A stretch of 21,185 nucleotides of DNA from Anaerolineaceae bacterium UBA5311 (GCA_002411175.1 DHRN01000078.1:1-21185); one strand, 5' to 3'; shown: positions 1 through 7,375, numbered from the stretch's first letter. Notes: generated from the letters alone by a model not told the origin. Numbers and translations are program-made.

Positions 1-47
1 TGATGATTTCTGCTGTCTTGCGGCAACTGAGGTCTGACGCAATAGCT

Positions 48-211
48 CCAAATCTTCATCGGTTTCCGCAACAAAATCGGCTCCGGCAGCCTGAGCTGCG
101 AACGTGGCTTCACCCTGGGCGAAAACCAAAACACGAACGGTTTTTCCCAGACCTTTAGGCAGCAGGGTCACATCACGAATCTGCTGGTCCGCCTGACAGG
201 GGTTCAGACTG
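48..211 (-). pseudogene. Internal fragment of rplA (ribosomal protein L1), degraded duplicate
   Basis: The reverse strand here matches the intact rplA at about 5884-6047 at roughly 90% nucleotide identity by eye, with no gaps. One stretch of about 87 bases in the middle differs at a single position. It covers L1 residues of about 50 to 102 (ADQQIRDVTLLPKGLGKTV is unchanged). It has neither the N-terminus nor the C-terminal half with the L1 signature. To the left the frame stays open to the window edge, but the residues after DEDL no longer resemble L1. To the right a few bases resembling the codons for FDE (about 212-225) may continue the match after a small deletion, and the stop of the neighbouring lipoprotein lies inside that stretch. 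No start codon with a ribosome binding site is visible, so I read it as a non-functional remnant. Confidence 0.85.
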
Positions 212-217
212 GATTCG

Positions 218-1465
218 TCAATTTCCCCAGCTTGCAAAAACGACTTTCCAGTCTTCAGCGTTCAAGCCTGGTATCAAAAATTGATTCAGCCTGCCTTCAA
301 TCGTTACAAAAATAGCTTTATAGCCAAATGCCCGGTCAGATTGGTAAATTTTGTTCGTAAGAAAAACTACAGCGCCATTTCCGTCCGGTGTAATTAGCAA
401 TGAAGAAATTGCCGCGCCTTCTTCAAAACCGAACGATTGGCGTGGTAACCGATTAATGTACCAGGTAATCTGAGCAGGATTATCAAAACCGTAATCAATG
501 AGCAAAAAATCCTCACTAGAGGGAAGCCATTTGAATTCTCCCTTCGGCAAATCTAATATTTCGACAGAATTAGTTTGTAAATTTAGGATGTTTGCACTCT
601 TTTTCTCGTACGAATCAGGTGCATTTGGATAAGTGCGGAAAAATAATTTTTTTCCGTCCGGGGATAAGCGCCATCCTTCTGAAAAAAACCAATCACCAGA
701 GAAATCTATTTCGGTGGAATCGCCGTTCATTGTGTTCAACATAATTAGATTCCGATCCAGTAATTCCATTTTTTGTAAACCGGGTTTTAATCCTGACTCA
801 TTCACAGTGAGCAAGATATTTTCTCGGTCAATCCAACCTAATATACCTGGCATCATGTTTTCAGGGAACTCATATCGTTTTCCATCCCTCGTATCGCTGT
901 TTAGAAGAAAGACGTCCCCTGAAAAACCTCTCCCATTTTCGATAGTATAAATGAGTCGCGAGTTGTCGCTATTCCAAAAAATTGGGAGATGTACAGAACT
1001 TTTCGAATAGATATTAGTAAATTCATTGGACTCGTAACTATATAGATGCAGTCCATCCATATTTACAAAAACTGCTTTTTCAAAATTTGACGACCAGGTC
1101 AAGTTAGGTTCTCTCTCCAAAAATTCGTAGTCATCAGAAACAAGATTAGTTTTCCGGGTATAAAGATTATTCACTATGATTTCAGGACTGATGGAAAGAA
1201 TTTTTGAATTAAACGGAGGAATGACTGGGTCAACGGTTAAATATAGGTGTGGCAAATTCTCGAATTGATATCGGGAAAGTAGCGAGGCTTCGCCTATAGA
1301 TAAAGAAGGAGCTGCTGTCGTTTCTGCAATCTGGCTGATTAATTTCTCAGGCTCTGAGCTAACTGTAGTTGGTATATTTTTTTCCGTTTCACAAGCAATC
1401 AGCAAAATTGCGACTAAAAGAAATATTAAGTATTGTCTTTTTCTAGTACACTTAAAAATATTCAT
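218..1465 (-). CDS. Lipoprotein with TolB/WD40-like beta-propeller repeats
   Basis: 415 residues. The N-terminus is a lipoprotein signal: basic KCTRKR, a hydrophobic core, then lipobox LLIAC with the lipidated Cys at position 25. The mature protein should sit on the outer face of the membrane. The body contains beta-propeller-like blades of the TolB/WD40 type, for example SPDGKKLFFRTYP near residue 270 and a comparable segment near TPDGNGAVVFLT. No catalytic motif is seen. The start is supported by AGGAGG at 1475-1480, nine bases before the ATG. It is the last gene of the ECF sigma operon and is related in style to the ectodomain of the anti-sigma-like protein at 2614-4488, so the two may share a ligand or partner (inference). 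The stop codon falls right at the edge of the rplA remnant. The exact function is unknown. Confidence 0.8.
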   Translation of the reverse strand: MNIFKCTRKRQYLIFLLVAILLIACETEKNIPTTVSSEPEKLISQIAETTAAPSLSIGEASLLSRYQFENLPHLYLTVDPVIPPFNSKILSISPEIIVNNLYTRKTNLVSDDYEFLEREPNLTWSSNFEKAVFVNMDGLHLYSYESNEFTNIYSKSSVHLPIFWNSDNSRLIYTIENGRGFSGDVFLLNSDTRDGKRYEFPENMMPGILGWIDRENILLTVNESGLKPGLQKMELLDRNLIMLNTMNGDSTEIDFSGDWFFSEGWRLSPDGKKLFFRTYPNAPDSYEKKSANILNLQTNSVEILDLPKGEFKWLPSSEDFLLIDYGFDNPAQITWYINRLPRQSFGFEEGAAISSLLITPDGNGAVVFLTNKIYQSDRAFGYKAIFVTIEGRLNQFLIPGLNAEDWKVVFASWGN

Positions 1466-1491
1466 TTCGGGGAACCTCCTCTATACAAATT

Positions 1492-1533
1492 GTTGCGCAG
1501 CCTGTGAACTAAGGCTACGCAACATTGTTGCGT
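1492..1533 (-). promoter_or_regulatory. Two mutually exclusive hairpins between operon genes
   Basis: A 12-bp inverted repeat with one mismatch (1492-1503 with 1512-1523, 8-base loop) lies in the gap between the golvesin-like gene and the lipoprotein gene. The segment GTTGCG/CGCAAC occurs a third time: 1517-1523 can instead pair with 1527-1533 across a 3-base loop. The two stems share 1517-1523, so they cannot form together. The bases after the large stem on the minus strand are only weakly T-rich. The element could be a partial terminator, an mRNA-stabilising stem or an attenuator; the sequence does not decide. Confidence 0.5.
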
Positions 1534-1542
1534 TCAAAAATT

Positions 1543-2562
1543 TTAGTAATCGTATACCCAAATTTCATCCCACGCAACATAAGACGACCTGTTTGGATCT
1601 TTATTTCCTAATGCAACTGAATTAATTCCACTACTTATTTTATTCGGTGTTATCAGGAGCCATGTATCATAATAAATACTTTGATTTAAACACGGATACG
1701 AAACGCCGTTTACTTTGTAGCAGGCAGAGGTAGTGGTTGCGTAATTTGATGGTATGTATGCGGAAACTCTCGTATTTAAATTACCCCTAGGAGACCAATG
1801 TGCTTTTACTGTTTCAATTCCAGTCATTGTAGTAGCGTATCTTATGGAATAAGGCGAACACCATGAACCATTTGCCGACCCACAATAACCATAACCCGAA
1901 GCACTTAGAGGGTTACCATTATCTATTCCCCAATAGCTTCCATCATTAGCATAAACCTCCGTGAATGAATTAGGAACCTTTGCTGATAGTTCTTCCCTAG
2001 AGTAACTCTCTTGTTTCATGAACGGAAGGGTATTTACCAAATTCAACAACTGCCCGTCTTTGGTCAAACCCACTTGGATAAAGAAATTACCAAATCCTGT
2101 TGCTTCCGGACTGCCTGCGTTCCATCGGAAAAAGTAATTTAATTCTCCTTTGTCGCCAATATTTAATCTTAGCAGATCATAATTAACCTGGATATTCAGC
2201 TTCTCTATATATTCTTTGGCTAATTCTTCCAATTCCTCAAGCTCAAGTTCTTTATGCATCAAGGTAAACTCTCTCGAGCTATCAAAAGGATAAACTTCTA
2301 TGAATTGCCCTGACACCGAATCCACTCGAAAAGTAAATTCTCCTGACTGAAAATAATTGAGCTTGTTCTCTGTGCTGTAATAGGGCAACATTCCACCTTC
2401 AAGCCTGGTAACATCCTCACCGGTCAGCGCTTCAATGACTTCTTCAGAGCTTAATCCCTGTGGTAGGGTCGTTTCTCCAAATACGGCAGGCGATTGCCAA
2501 ATAGAAACAACTAAAAGCAACAAGACAATACCACCTGTTGTTAACCAATTTACTTTTTTCAT
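1543..2562 (-). CDS. Secreted protein with golvesin-like C-terminal domain
   Basis: About 339 residues from the ATG at 2562. I prefer this start to the in-frame ATG at 2589 because CAGGAG sits six bases before it (2569-2574), whereas the upstream ATG has no Shine-Dalgarno. A signal peptide or membrane anchor spans about residues 8-28 (hydrophobic GIVLLLLVVSIW). The middle third has a mixed alpha/beta character and an acidic helix (ELELEELEELAKEYIEKL) that recalls PepSY or YcdB-like modules, but I cannot assign it. The last 120 residues resemble the golvesin C-terminal/CBM-like domain: VSAYIPSNYATTTSACYKV, then YDTWLLI and DEIWVYDY at the end. Four cysteines in this domain (YGYCGS, SWCSP, SACYK, YPCLN) could form disulfides outside the cell. 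It is co-transcribed with an ECF sigma/anti-sigma pair, so it may be a surface output or ligand-binding component of that system (inference). Confidence 0.75.
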   Translation of the reverse strand: MKKVNWLTTGGIVLLLLVVSIWQSPAVFGETTLPQGLSSEEVIEALTGEDVTRLEGGMLPYYSTENKLNYFQSGEFTFRVDSVSGQFIEVYPFDSSREFTLMHKELELEELEELAKEYIEKLNIQVNYDLLRLNIGDKGELNYFFRWNAGSPEATGFGNFFIQVGLTKDGQLLNLVNTLPFMKQESYSREELSAKVPNSFTEVYANDGSYWGIDNGNPLSASGYGYCGSANGSWCSPYSIRYATTMTGIETVKAHWSPRGNLNTRVSAYIPSNYATTTSACYKVNGVSYPCLNQSIYYDTWLLITPNKISSGINSVALGNKDPNRSSYVAWDEIWVYDY

Positions 2563-2613
2563 TTTTTTCTCCTGAGATTTTAAATTCATAGCTATTGTTT
2601 TTCATTTTAATAA

Positions 2614-4488
2614 TTATTCTTCTATAAACACCTCCTGGATACTTCCTAAATCTTCAACCAGCCGATTAATCAGGCAGGTTTCAGTGTTTATCAGATAATT
2701 GCTAAATTCTTCTTGTCTTGCTTGCTGAATTTCCACAACCAGACCTAAAGAATCAGATGACCAAAAGAAGTTGTTGATAGCCGTAGGATTTATGAGTGTA
2801 CGTTCCGCATCAATCAGGGTTTTTGTTTCCCCTGTTCTCAGGTTTTTAATCATTAGGGTTGCTTGTTGAGCTCCCCGGTAAGCAATCCAATTACCGTCTG
2901 AAGAGATTTGCAGATTAATGTTTTTTATTGCAGATTTATCAAGATAGAAAATATTAAGAATTTCGCCGTTATCCAGGTCGACAGATCGCAAGATGTATCC
3001 CTGCCCATAAATATCCTGGGTGCCAAAAAGGAGACTTTCTGAATTGCTTCCCCATCCAGCCAGCGAACTTCCCAGAGGTATTTGGATTGTATTTATTAAT
3101 TTCGCACCCGCTGTAAACACAAGCAAACTATTTCCGGATTGAACCGCAATTCGATTGGATTCTCTGTTCCAAATGGCTCTGCTGGAGAATATTCCACTGT
3201 ATTTTGATTCTTTACCATTCTCAATGTTCCGGATTGTCAATCCTTGTTCGTCTATGATGCCTGCATATTCCTGATTTGTACTGACAGAGACATAATGAGC
3301 TTCTTCGGCTATCAGAATAGCTTGATTTTTACTTGAATTAAGTGACCAGCTGCCATCAGAATTTTCAACAAGCCAGATTGCTGATTCAAGCCTTGATGTG
3401 GTAAATAAAGTTGAAATACTATCCGATGATATGCAAGCCGTTTCGATAGTAGTCACACCTTGATTTGAGGGATTCCACAACACTGACCATTGCTCTGGCT
3501 CTCCTTCAAACAAATCTTTCATAGGACCTTCCGTTATCCTTACAGGAACCGTGATTGTGAGAGGGAAGGTAACGCCAAGCTCAGAAAACTTGAAGTTGGC
3601 ATGCAAAGGTGTGTTTTTGGTTCCTTCCGTTTTCTGACTCCCTGCAGGTGAATCGTAAGCGAGTAGGGTTCCGTTAGCGTCCACGATGACAGGCACTCCG
3701 GCAATATGGAAAATGTTTTCAGATTTTGGGTCAAGTACAAGATCAGTTACAAGTATCCAGTAACTGTCTTCCTTAAAGCTTTGTGTGATTTGTATCTTCC
3801 CGCTTGAACCATTCTCGATTACCTGTTGAGAAATATCAAATTCCTGTTCGGACAACTTTTCATCTGAGGACTGGAAGCGCAAAGGTATTTTAAGGATGCT
3901 ATTTTCTGAGTTACTTGAGTCATCCATGCATGGCAAATTCAAAATAACCTCTTGAGACCCATCAGGTAAGGATGGAAATTGCCCTTTCGCATTCTCTTCA
4001 TAACGTTCATCACTACCGGGAAGTGTCAGAAACCGTTTGATTTGACACGAATCCATACTCGTAAAACCAACCTCTGCATTCGGAAAAACGAAATAATCAA
4101 TTATGGTTCGATCTTTTGAATACATTGCAGACGGCACTAAGACAGTAATGTTATCAAATTCAATTTGTACAGGTTCAGTTAGGCTCATAACGGAAGCTGG
4201 CTCACTTACCAACCCGGTTGATGATGAATAGCCTAACCATTTTGCGATCTGTGCCACGACTTTCGTTGGATTCATAATAAAATAGCTGATACAAAAAAGT
4301 AACAATAATGCGCCGGCTAACCGTAAGAACCATAAACCTGTTTTGGATGCTGATTGCCTAACCTCAGAAGCAGGCTTATATCGAAAAAACTGAGATTCAA
4401 GGTTACTTCTAAAAGAATCAGAAATAGCTGGTCTATCGTATGAAATATCGATAAGTTGTTCTGTTTTCTTTAACGTTTCTTGGTCCAT
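2614..4488 (-). CDS. Anti-sigma-like transmembrane sensor with propeller-like ectodomain
   Basis: 624 residues. About 50 cytoplasmic residues are followed by one strong membrane helix (about 52-71, LRLAGALLLLFCISYFIM) and a large outside domain. The first outside part (about 90-330) is beta-rich and resembles the DUF4179-type ectodomains found on ECF partner proteins. The C-terminal part (about 390-620) has TolB/WD40-like blades such as SSDGNWIAYRG and WSSDSLGLVVEI. The start ATG is one base after the sigma factor stop (TAA-T-ATG), with AAGG inside the end of the sigma gene, so translation is probably coupled. Position and topology make it the likely anti-sigma factor of the neighbouring ECF protein. 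The cytoplasmic part is short and lacks the HxxxCxxC zinc motif of classical ZAS anti-sigma domains, so the binding mode would differ. The ligand is unknown. Confidence 0.75.
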   Translation of the reverse strand: MDQETLKKTEQLIDISYDRPAISDSFRSNLESQFFRYKPASEVRQSASKTGLWFLRLAGALLLLFCISYFIMNPTKVVAQIAKWLGYSSSTGLVSEPASVMSLTEPVQIEFDNITVLVPSAMYSKDRTIIDYFVFPNAEVGFTSMDSCQIKRFLTLPGSDERYEENAKGQFPSLPDGSQEVILNLPCMDDSSNSENSILKIPLRFQSSDEKLSEQEFDISQQVIENGSSGKIQITQSFKEDSYWILVTDLVLDPKSENIFHIAGVPVIVDANGTLLAYDSPAGSQKTEGTKNTPLHANFKFSELGVTFPLTITVPVRITEGPMKDLFEGEPEQWSVLWNPSNQGVTTIETACISSDSISTLFTTSRLESAIWLVENSDGSWSLNSSKNQAILIAEEAHYVSVSTNQEYAGIIDEQGLTIRNIENGKESKYSGIFSSRAIWNRESNRIAVQSGNSLLVFTAGAKLINTIQIPLGSSLAGWGSNSESLLFGTQDIYGQGYILRSVDLDNGEILNIFYLDKSAIKNINLQISSDGNWIAYRGAQQATLMIKNLRTGETKTLIDAERTLINPTAINNFFWSSDSLGLVVEIQQARQEEFSNYLINTETCLINRLVEDLGSIQEVFIEE

Positions 4489-4489
4489 A

Positions 4490-5083
4490 TTAAACCTTCA
4501 TTTCTATAGCGAGATATCGGATTATTTTGTAATACTTCTTTTTTGTCTTGTCGACTGAATAACCGGTTAATTTGGACATCTCATTAAAAGTGAGTTCAGC
4601 CACAAATTTGAGTCGTAATAATTCCGCATCTTCGGGAGAAAGACGGCTCACAAGTTGACGAACGGTTAGCACGTCCTCTTTGCTGAAACCAGAAGGATTG
4701 AACAGATTAGCATCCAGCTCCTCAATAAATTCAACCGTTATTTCTTCTCTTCTGTTTGTTTTACGAAAGAGGTCATTAGCTTTGCTTCGGGCTATTTGGA
4801 ATAGCCACGAACCAAAACATTCTTTGTTCCTCAAATCTCCAATCGATGCAAATGCTGATAAAAAAGTTTGAGATGTCAGATCCTCAGTATCTGCTAAATT
4901 CTTAACTATATCGAGTAAGTAGTAATAAACCCTTTTAAAATAACGATCATATAAGACAGTAAATGCTTGAGGATCATCAATTGCCAACCCAGCAAGTTCG
5001 CCATCCGAGAGTTCGGTGTACACCCGAAACTGTTTTACCTGCCTTCGTAGATTCGTTATAGAAACAGAGCTTTTTCTTTGCAT
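4490..5083 (-). CDS. ECF-type RNA polymerase sigma factor (sigma-70 family)
   Basis: 197 residues, the usual ECF size. Region 2 spans about residues 37-110: DPQAFTVLYDRYFKRVYYYL, then the DTEDLTSQTFLSAF helix, then FGSWLFQIARSKANDLFRK, which carries the -10 recognition and melting helices. Region 4 spans about 141-194: LSPEDAELLRLKFVAELTFNEMSKLTGYS, then the DNA-binding helix VDKTKKKYYKIIRYL. The linker is short and lacks regions 1 and 3, as expected. It is the first gene of a four-gene operon with a membrane anti-sigma-like protein directly behind, which suggests release of the sigma factor by an extracytoplasmic signal. The Shine-Dalgarno before the ATG is weak. Such factors often activate their own promoter, but I could not define a convincing promoter upstream. 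The regulon cannot be inferred from this window. Confidence 0.92.
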   Translation of the reverse strand: MQRKSSVSITNLRRQVKQFRVYTELSDGELAGLAIDDPQAFTVLYDRYFKRVYYYLLDIVKNLADTEDLTSQTFLSAFASIGDLRNKECFGSWLFQIARSKANDLFRKTNRREEITVEFIEELDANLFNPSGFSKEDVLTVRQLVSRLSPEDAELLRLKFVAELTFNEMSKLTGYSVDKTKKKYYKIIRYLAIEMKV

Positions 5084-5411
5084 ATTAAGTAGACGCTATA
5101 AAAGTTGTTTTGTGCCAATTTGGAAAGTTTTTGTCAGTGAAACGGATTTATTCTATAGGCTTAAAAAGAGTAGATCAGAGTATTTTTACCTTCTTGGTTT
5201 TCAGACACTCGAAAAGCATCGGCGCGCTCCCCTATAGTCACCCGGCGCTGATGCTGGTGTGAGCAAGGCGTAGACAAGTGTACCAGTCTGAATGGAGCGA
5301 GAAAAAGCATCCTAACTAGCAGCATTTATAGGCTTTCCAACAAGGTGATGCTTATTGTGCCAAAAATATCTGAAAGTAAATTCAATCTTGACCTGGATCA
5401 ATTGCAGAATT
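5084..5411. other. Intergenic region upstream of the ECF sigma operon
   Basis: No gene is visible here. It should contain the promoter and 5' leader of the sigma operon on the minus strand. TATAGAAT on the minus strand (around 5152-5159) could be a -10 element, but no matching -35 was found. The region holds a long hairpin (5215-5255), and the words AGCATC and GATGCT recur around 5304-5310 and 5345-5351, giving further possible pairing. I recognise no RNA gene or riboswitch. Confidence 0.5.
5215..5255. repeat. Inverted repeat, 11-bp stem
   Basis: Bases 5215-5225 pair with 5245-5255 over 11 positions including one G-T pair, leaving a 19-base loop. It lies in the leader/promoter region of the ECF sigma operon. 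There is no T-tract next to it on either strand, so it is not an obvious terminator. Confidence 0.6.
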
Positions 5412-5453
5412 AAAAAAATAGCCCTGCGAGGGATGCTCAGCAGGGCTTTTTTT
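5412..5453 (-). terminator. Rho-independent terminator after rplA (works in both directions)
   Basis: The stem AGCCCTGC/GCAGGGCT (5420-5427 with 5440-5447, 12-base loop) is flanked by seven A on the left, which read as a T-tract on the minus strand, and by seven T on the right. It ends the rplK-rplA transcript about 20 bases after the rplA stop. The flanking tracts would allow it to act from the plus strand too. Confidence 0.92.
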
Positions 5454-5467
5454 AAGAAGTGTTTCTC

Positions 5468-6190
5468 TTAAACCGCTTCGGTCTCCATGTTCATGGCAGA
5501 GTTGACATCAACTTTCACACCAGGACCCATGGTGGAAGCCAGGGTGACTCGCTTGATAAATTGCCCTTTCGCTCCGGCAGGGCGCGCTTTGCGCACTGCA
5601 CTGGTCAGGGCAGCCATGTTTTCATAAAGATCTGCGGCACTGAACGAAACCTTGCCGAGCGGCACGTGAATGTTGGCGCTCTTATCAAGCCTAAACTCAA
5701 CCCGACCAGCCTTGGCTGTTTCGATTGCCTGGGCGATGTCGTCCGGCTGGACAACTGTACCGGCTTTTGGGTTGGGCATCAGGTTGCGGGGACCCAAAAC
5801 ACGACCCAGGCGACCAACCTTGCCCATCATATCCATCGTGCCAACAGCTACATCAAAATCGGTGTAACCGCCCTGAATGCGAGCCAAATCTTCATCGGTC
5901 TCAGCCACAAAATCGGCACCGGCAGCCCGAGCCGCGGACGCAGCTTCACCCTGGGCGAAAACCAAAACACGAACGGTTTTTCCCAGACCTTTTGGCAGCA
6001 GGGTCACATCACGAATCTGCTGGTCCGCCTGGCGGGGGTCAAGACCGGTGCGGATATGGATTTCGACGGTTTCGTCAAACTTGGCAAACGCCAGCTCTTT
6101 GACTAAATCTATTGCTTCCCTGGGGCTATAACTTCTGTCAGCCTCAACTTTTTGGCTGGCGTTGATGAAATTCTTTCCTTTTTTAGACAT
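5468..6190 (-). CDS. rplA: 50S ribosomal protein L1
   Basis: 240 residues, close to the usual bacterial length of about 230. L1 forms the mobile stalk that handles E-site tRNA release and also represses translation of its own operon in many bacteria. Recognisable parts are the N-terminal YSPREAIDLVKELAFAKFDE, the domain II signature around VLGPRNLMPNPKAGTV (about residues 132-147), and the C-terminal FIKRVTLASTMGPGVKVD. The start ATG has AAGGAG seven bases upstream. It follows rplK by 59 bases, and that gap holds an L1-site-like RNA element. A strong terminator follows. rplJ and rplL, which usually come next, are not in the window. A degraded copy of its middle part lies at 48-211. Confidence 0.98.
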   Translation of the reverse strand: MSKKGKNFINASQKVEADRSYSPREAIDLVKELAFAKFDETVEIHIRTGLDPRQADQQIRDVTLLPKGLGKTVRVLVFAQGEAASAARAAGADFVAETDEDLARIQGGYTDFDVAVGTMDMMGKVGRLGRVLGPRNLMPNPKAGTVVQPDDIAQAIETAKAGRVEFRLDKSANIHVPLGKVSFSAADLYENMAALTSAVRKARPAGAKGQFIKRVTLASTMGPGVKVDVNSAMNMETEAV

Positions 6191-6202
6191 TAAGACTCCT
6201 TT

Positions 6203-6233
6203 GTGGTTCCACCGGGCGTCTCAACCCTCCCAC
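6203..6233 (-). promoter_or_regulatory. Putative L1-binding mRNA element before rplA
   Basis: On the minus strand the RNA reads GUGG, GA, then a GGGU/GCCC stem-loop, then a seven-base bulge ending in GAA, then CCAC. The outer GUGG pairs with CCAC, giving two short stems separated by an asymmetric loop. The GUGGGAGG start matches the known L1 site in helix 77 of 23S rRNA. AAGGAG of rplA begins only a couple of bases after CCAC, so a bound protein would block ribosome entry. An almost identical element precedes rplK. The function is inferred from the sequence and from the known autoregulation by L1. Confidence 0.75.
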
Positions 6234-6249
6234 TATGCTAATTTCCTGT

Positions 6250-6678
6250 TTACTTTTCGACGACTTTAATGCCCATGTTCCGGGCAGTGCCTTCCAACTG
6301 GCGAATGGCAGCTTCAATATCGTTGGCGTTCATGTCTTTGTACTTGGTTTCAGCGATCTCTTTCAACTGAGCCTTGGTAACCTGACCGACCTTTTCGGCT
6401 TTTGGATGGGCTGACCCCTTGTCAACACCGGCTGCTTTCTTGATCAAAACCGCTGCGGGCGGGGATTTCAACTCAAACTTGAATGAGCCATCCATAAAGA
6501 TGGTAATGTCTGCGGGGATAATTTCGCCCATCCGGTTTGAGGTACGGGCATTGTAATCCTTGCAGAACGCCATGATGTTGACACCATGAGGTGCCAGCGC
6601 CGGACCAATCGGGGGAGCCGGATTGGCTTTACCAGCCTGGATTTGCAGTCTTACTATTGCTTTTACTTTCTTTGCCAC
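6250..6678 (-). CDS. rplK: 50S ribosomal protein L11
   Basis: 142 residues, the standard L11 length. L11 binds the GTPase-associated centre of 23S rRNA and is needed for stringent-response activation and factor-dependent GTP hydrolysis. The N-terminal domain shows IRLQIQAGKANPAPPIGPAL-type sequence (here VRLQIQAGKANPAPPIGPAL) with the conserved proline helix, followed by the RNA-binding C-terminal domain with SPPAAVLIKKAAG and ending GTARNMGIKV. The start codon is GTG at 6676-6678, supported by AAGGAG about eight bases upstream and by the conserved MAKKVKA beginning. It stands between nusG and rplA in the classical order. Its leader carries a putative L1 site. Confidence 0.98.
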   Translation of the reverse strand: MAKKVKAIVRLQIQAGKANPAPPIGPALAPHGVNIMAFCKDYNARTSNRMGEIIPADITIFMDGSFKFELKSPPAAVLIKKAAGVDKGSAHPKAEKVGQVTKAQLKEIAETKYKDMNANDIEAAIRQLEGTARNMGIKVVEK

Positions 6679-6693
6679 TAATAAATCTCCTTG

Positions 6694-6724
6694 GTGGTTC
6701 TAACGGGTCTGTTGACCCTCCCAC
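6694..6724 (-). promoter_or_regulatory. Putative L1-binding mRNA element before rplK
   Basis: It has the same layout as the element before rplA: GUGG, GA, a GGGUC/GACCC stem with an AACA loop, a seven-base bulge ending in GAA, then CCAC pairing with the first GUGG. The inner stem is longer, and its bases differ from the rplA copy while keeping the pairing, which is the pattern expected of a conserved RNA structure. The rplK Shine-Dalgarno starts right after it. L1 repression at the rplK start is established in E. coli; assigning it here is inference. Confidence 0.78.
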
Positions 6725-6745
6725 AAATTTCCGGATCGCTCCGGT

Positions 6746-7375
6746 TTACGCTTTTTCAACCTGCAGAAAATCGAGTTCCACAGGAGTATCCCGCCCAAAG
6801 AAATTCACCATCACGCGAATCTTTGAACGTTCCATATAAATTTCATCAACGACGCCTCTGAAGTCGTTGAAGGGACCATCCACAATGCGCACACGATCGC
6901 CTGGCTTATAAGTGACTTTATAAGTTGGCGCTTCGTTTTCCATTCGGCGCAAGATGCTGGCGACTTCTTCCGGGCGCAGCGGGGTGGGATCATCACCCAT
7001 GCCCACAAACCCGGTCACACCAGGCGTGTTGCGTACTACGAACCAGGAATCTTCCTCCAGGATCATATTCACCAGCACATAGCCAGGAAAAACATGGCGC
7101 TCCACGGTACGGCGTTTGCCATCCCGAACTTCGATCTCTTCCTGGGTCGGTATGACAACATCAAAGATCTTGTCTTTCATCGCCATGGTTTCGATGCGTT
7201 GTTCCAGGTTCTTCCGCACCTTGTTTTCATAACCAGAGTAGCAATGAATTACAAACCACTGACGGTTATCGTCAGGCTTTGCTTCGGCGCCCGGGGCAGC
7301 TTGTGTCTCCGGGGATTGATCAGCCGGATTCAGCTCTTCAAAACCCTGGAGGTCGTCATTCGAAAGGTCAGACAT
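6746..7375 (-). CDS. nusG: Transcription termination/antitermination factor NusG
   Basis: 209 residues. NusG binds RNA polymerase at the clamp helices and links it to Rho or to the ribosome. An acidic, probably flexible N-terminal extension of about 37 residues (rich in D, E, P, Q) precedes the NGN domain, which begins at RQWFVIHCYSGYENKVRKNL and includes HVFPGYVLVNM. The C-terminal KOW domain starts at about residue 157: YKPGDRVRIVDGPFNDFRG. The extension makes it longer than the 181-residue E. coli protein, as is common outside Proteobacteria. The gene follows secE by 21 bases in the conserved secE-nusG-rplK-rplA order. The Shine-Dalgarno is weak (AAGAGA). Confidence 0.97.
   Translation of the reverse strand: MSDLSNDDLQGFEELNPADQSPETQAAPGAEAKPDDNRQWFVIHCYSGYENKVRKNLEQRIETMAMKDKIFDVVIPTQEEIEVRDGKRRTVERHVFPGYVLVNMILEEDSWFVVRNTPGVTGFVGMGDDPTPLRPEEVASILRRMENEAPTYKVTYKPGDRVRIVDGPFNDFRGVVDEIYMERSKIRVMVNFFGRDTPVELDFLQVEKA

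Noticed and set aside
2563..2589. Upstream ATG of the golvesin-like protein
   Set aside because: No Shine-Dalgarno before 2589, while CAGGAG stands correctly before 2562 and gives a normal signal peptide.
5084..5180. Sigma-54-like TTGGCAC before the ECF gene
   Set aside because: The paired TTGC box at the required distance is missing.
5459..6106. Long plus-strand reading frame (215 residues) opposite rplA
   Set aside because: It is the antisense shadow of rplA, with low-complexity His/Asn-rich sequence, no family match and no ribosome binding site.
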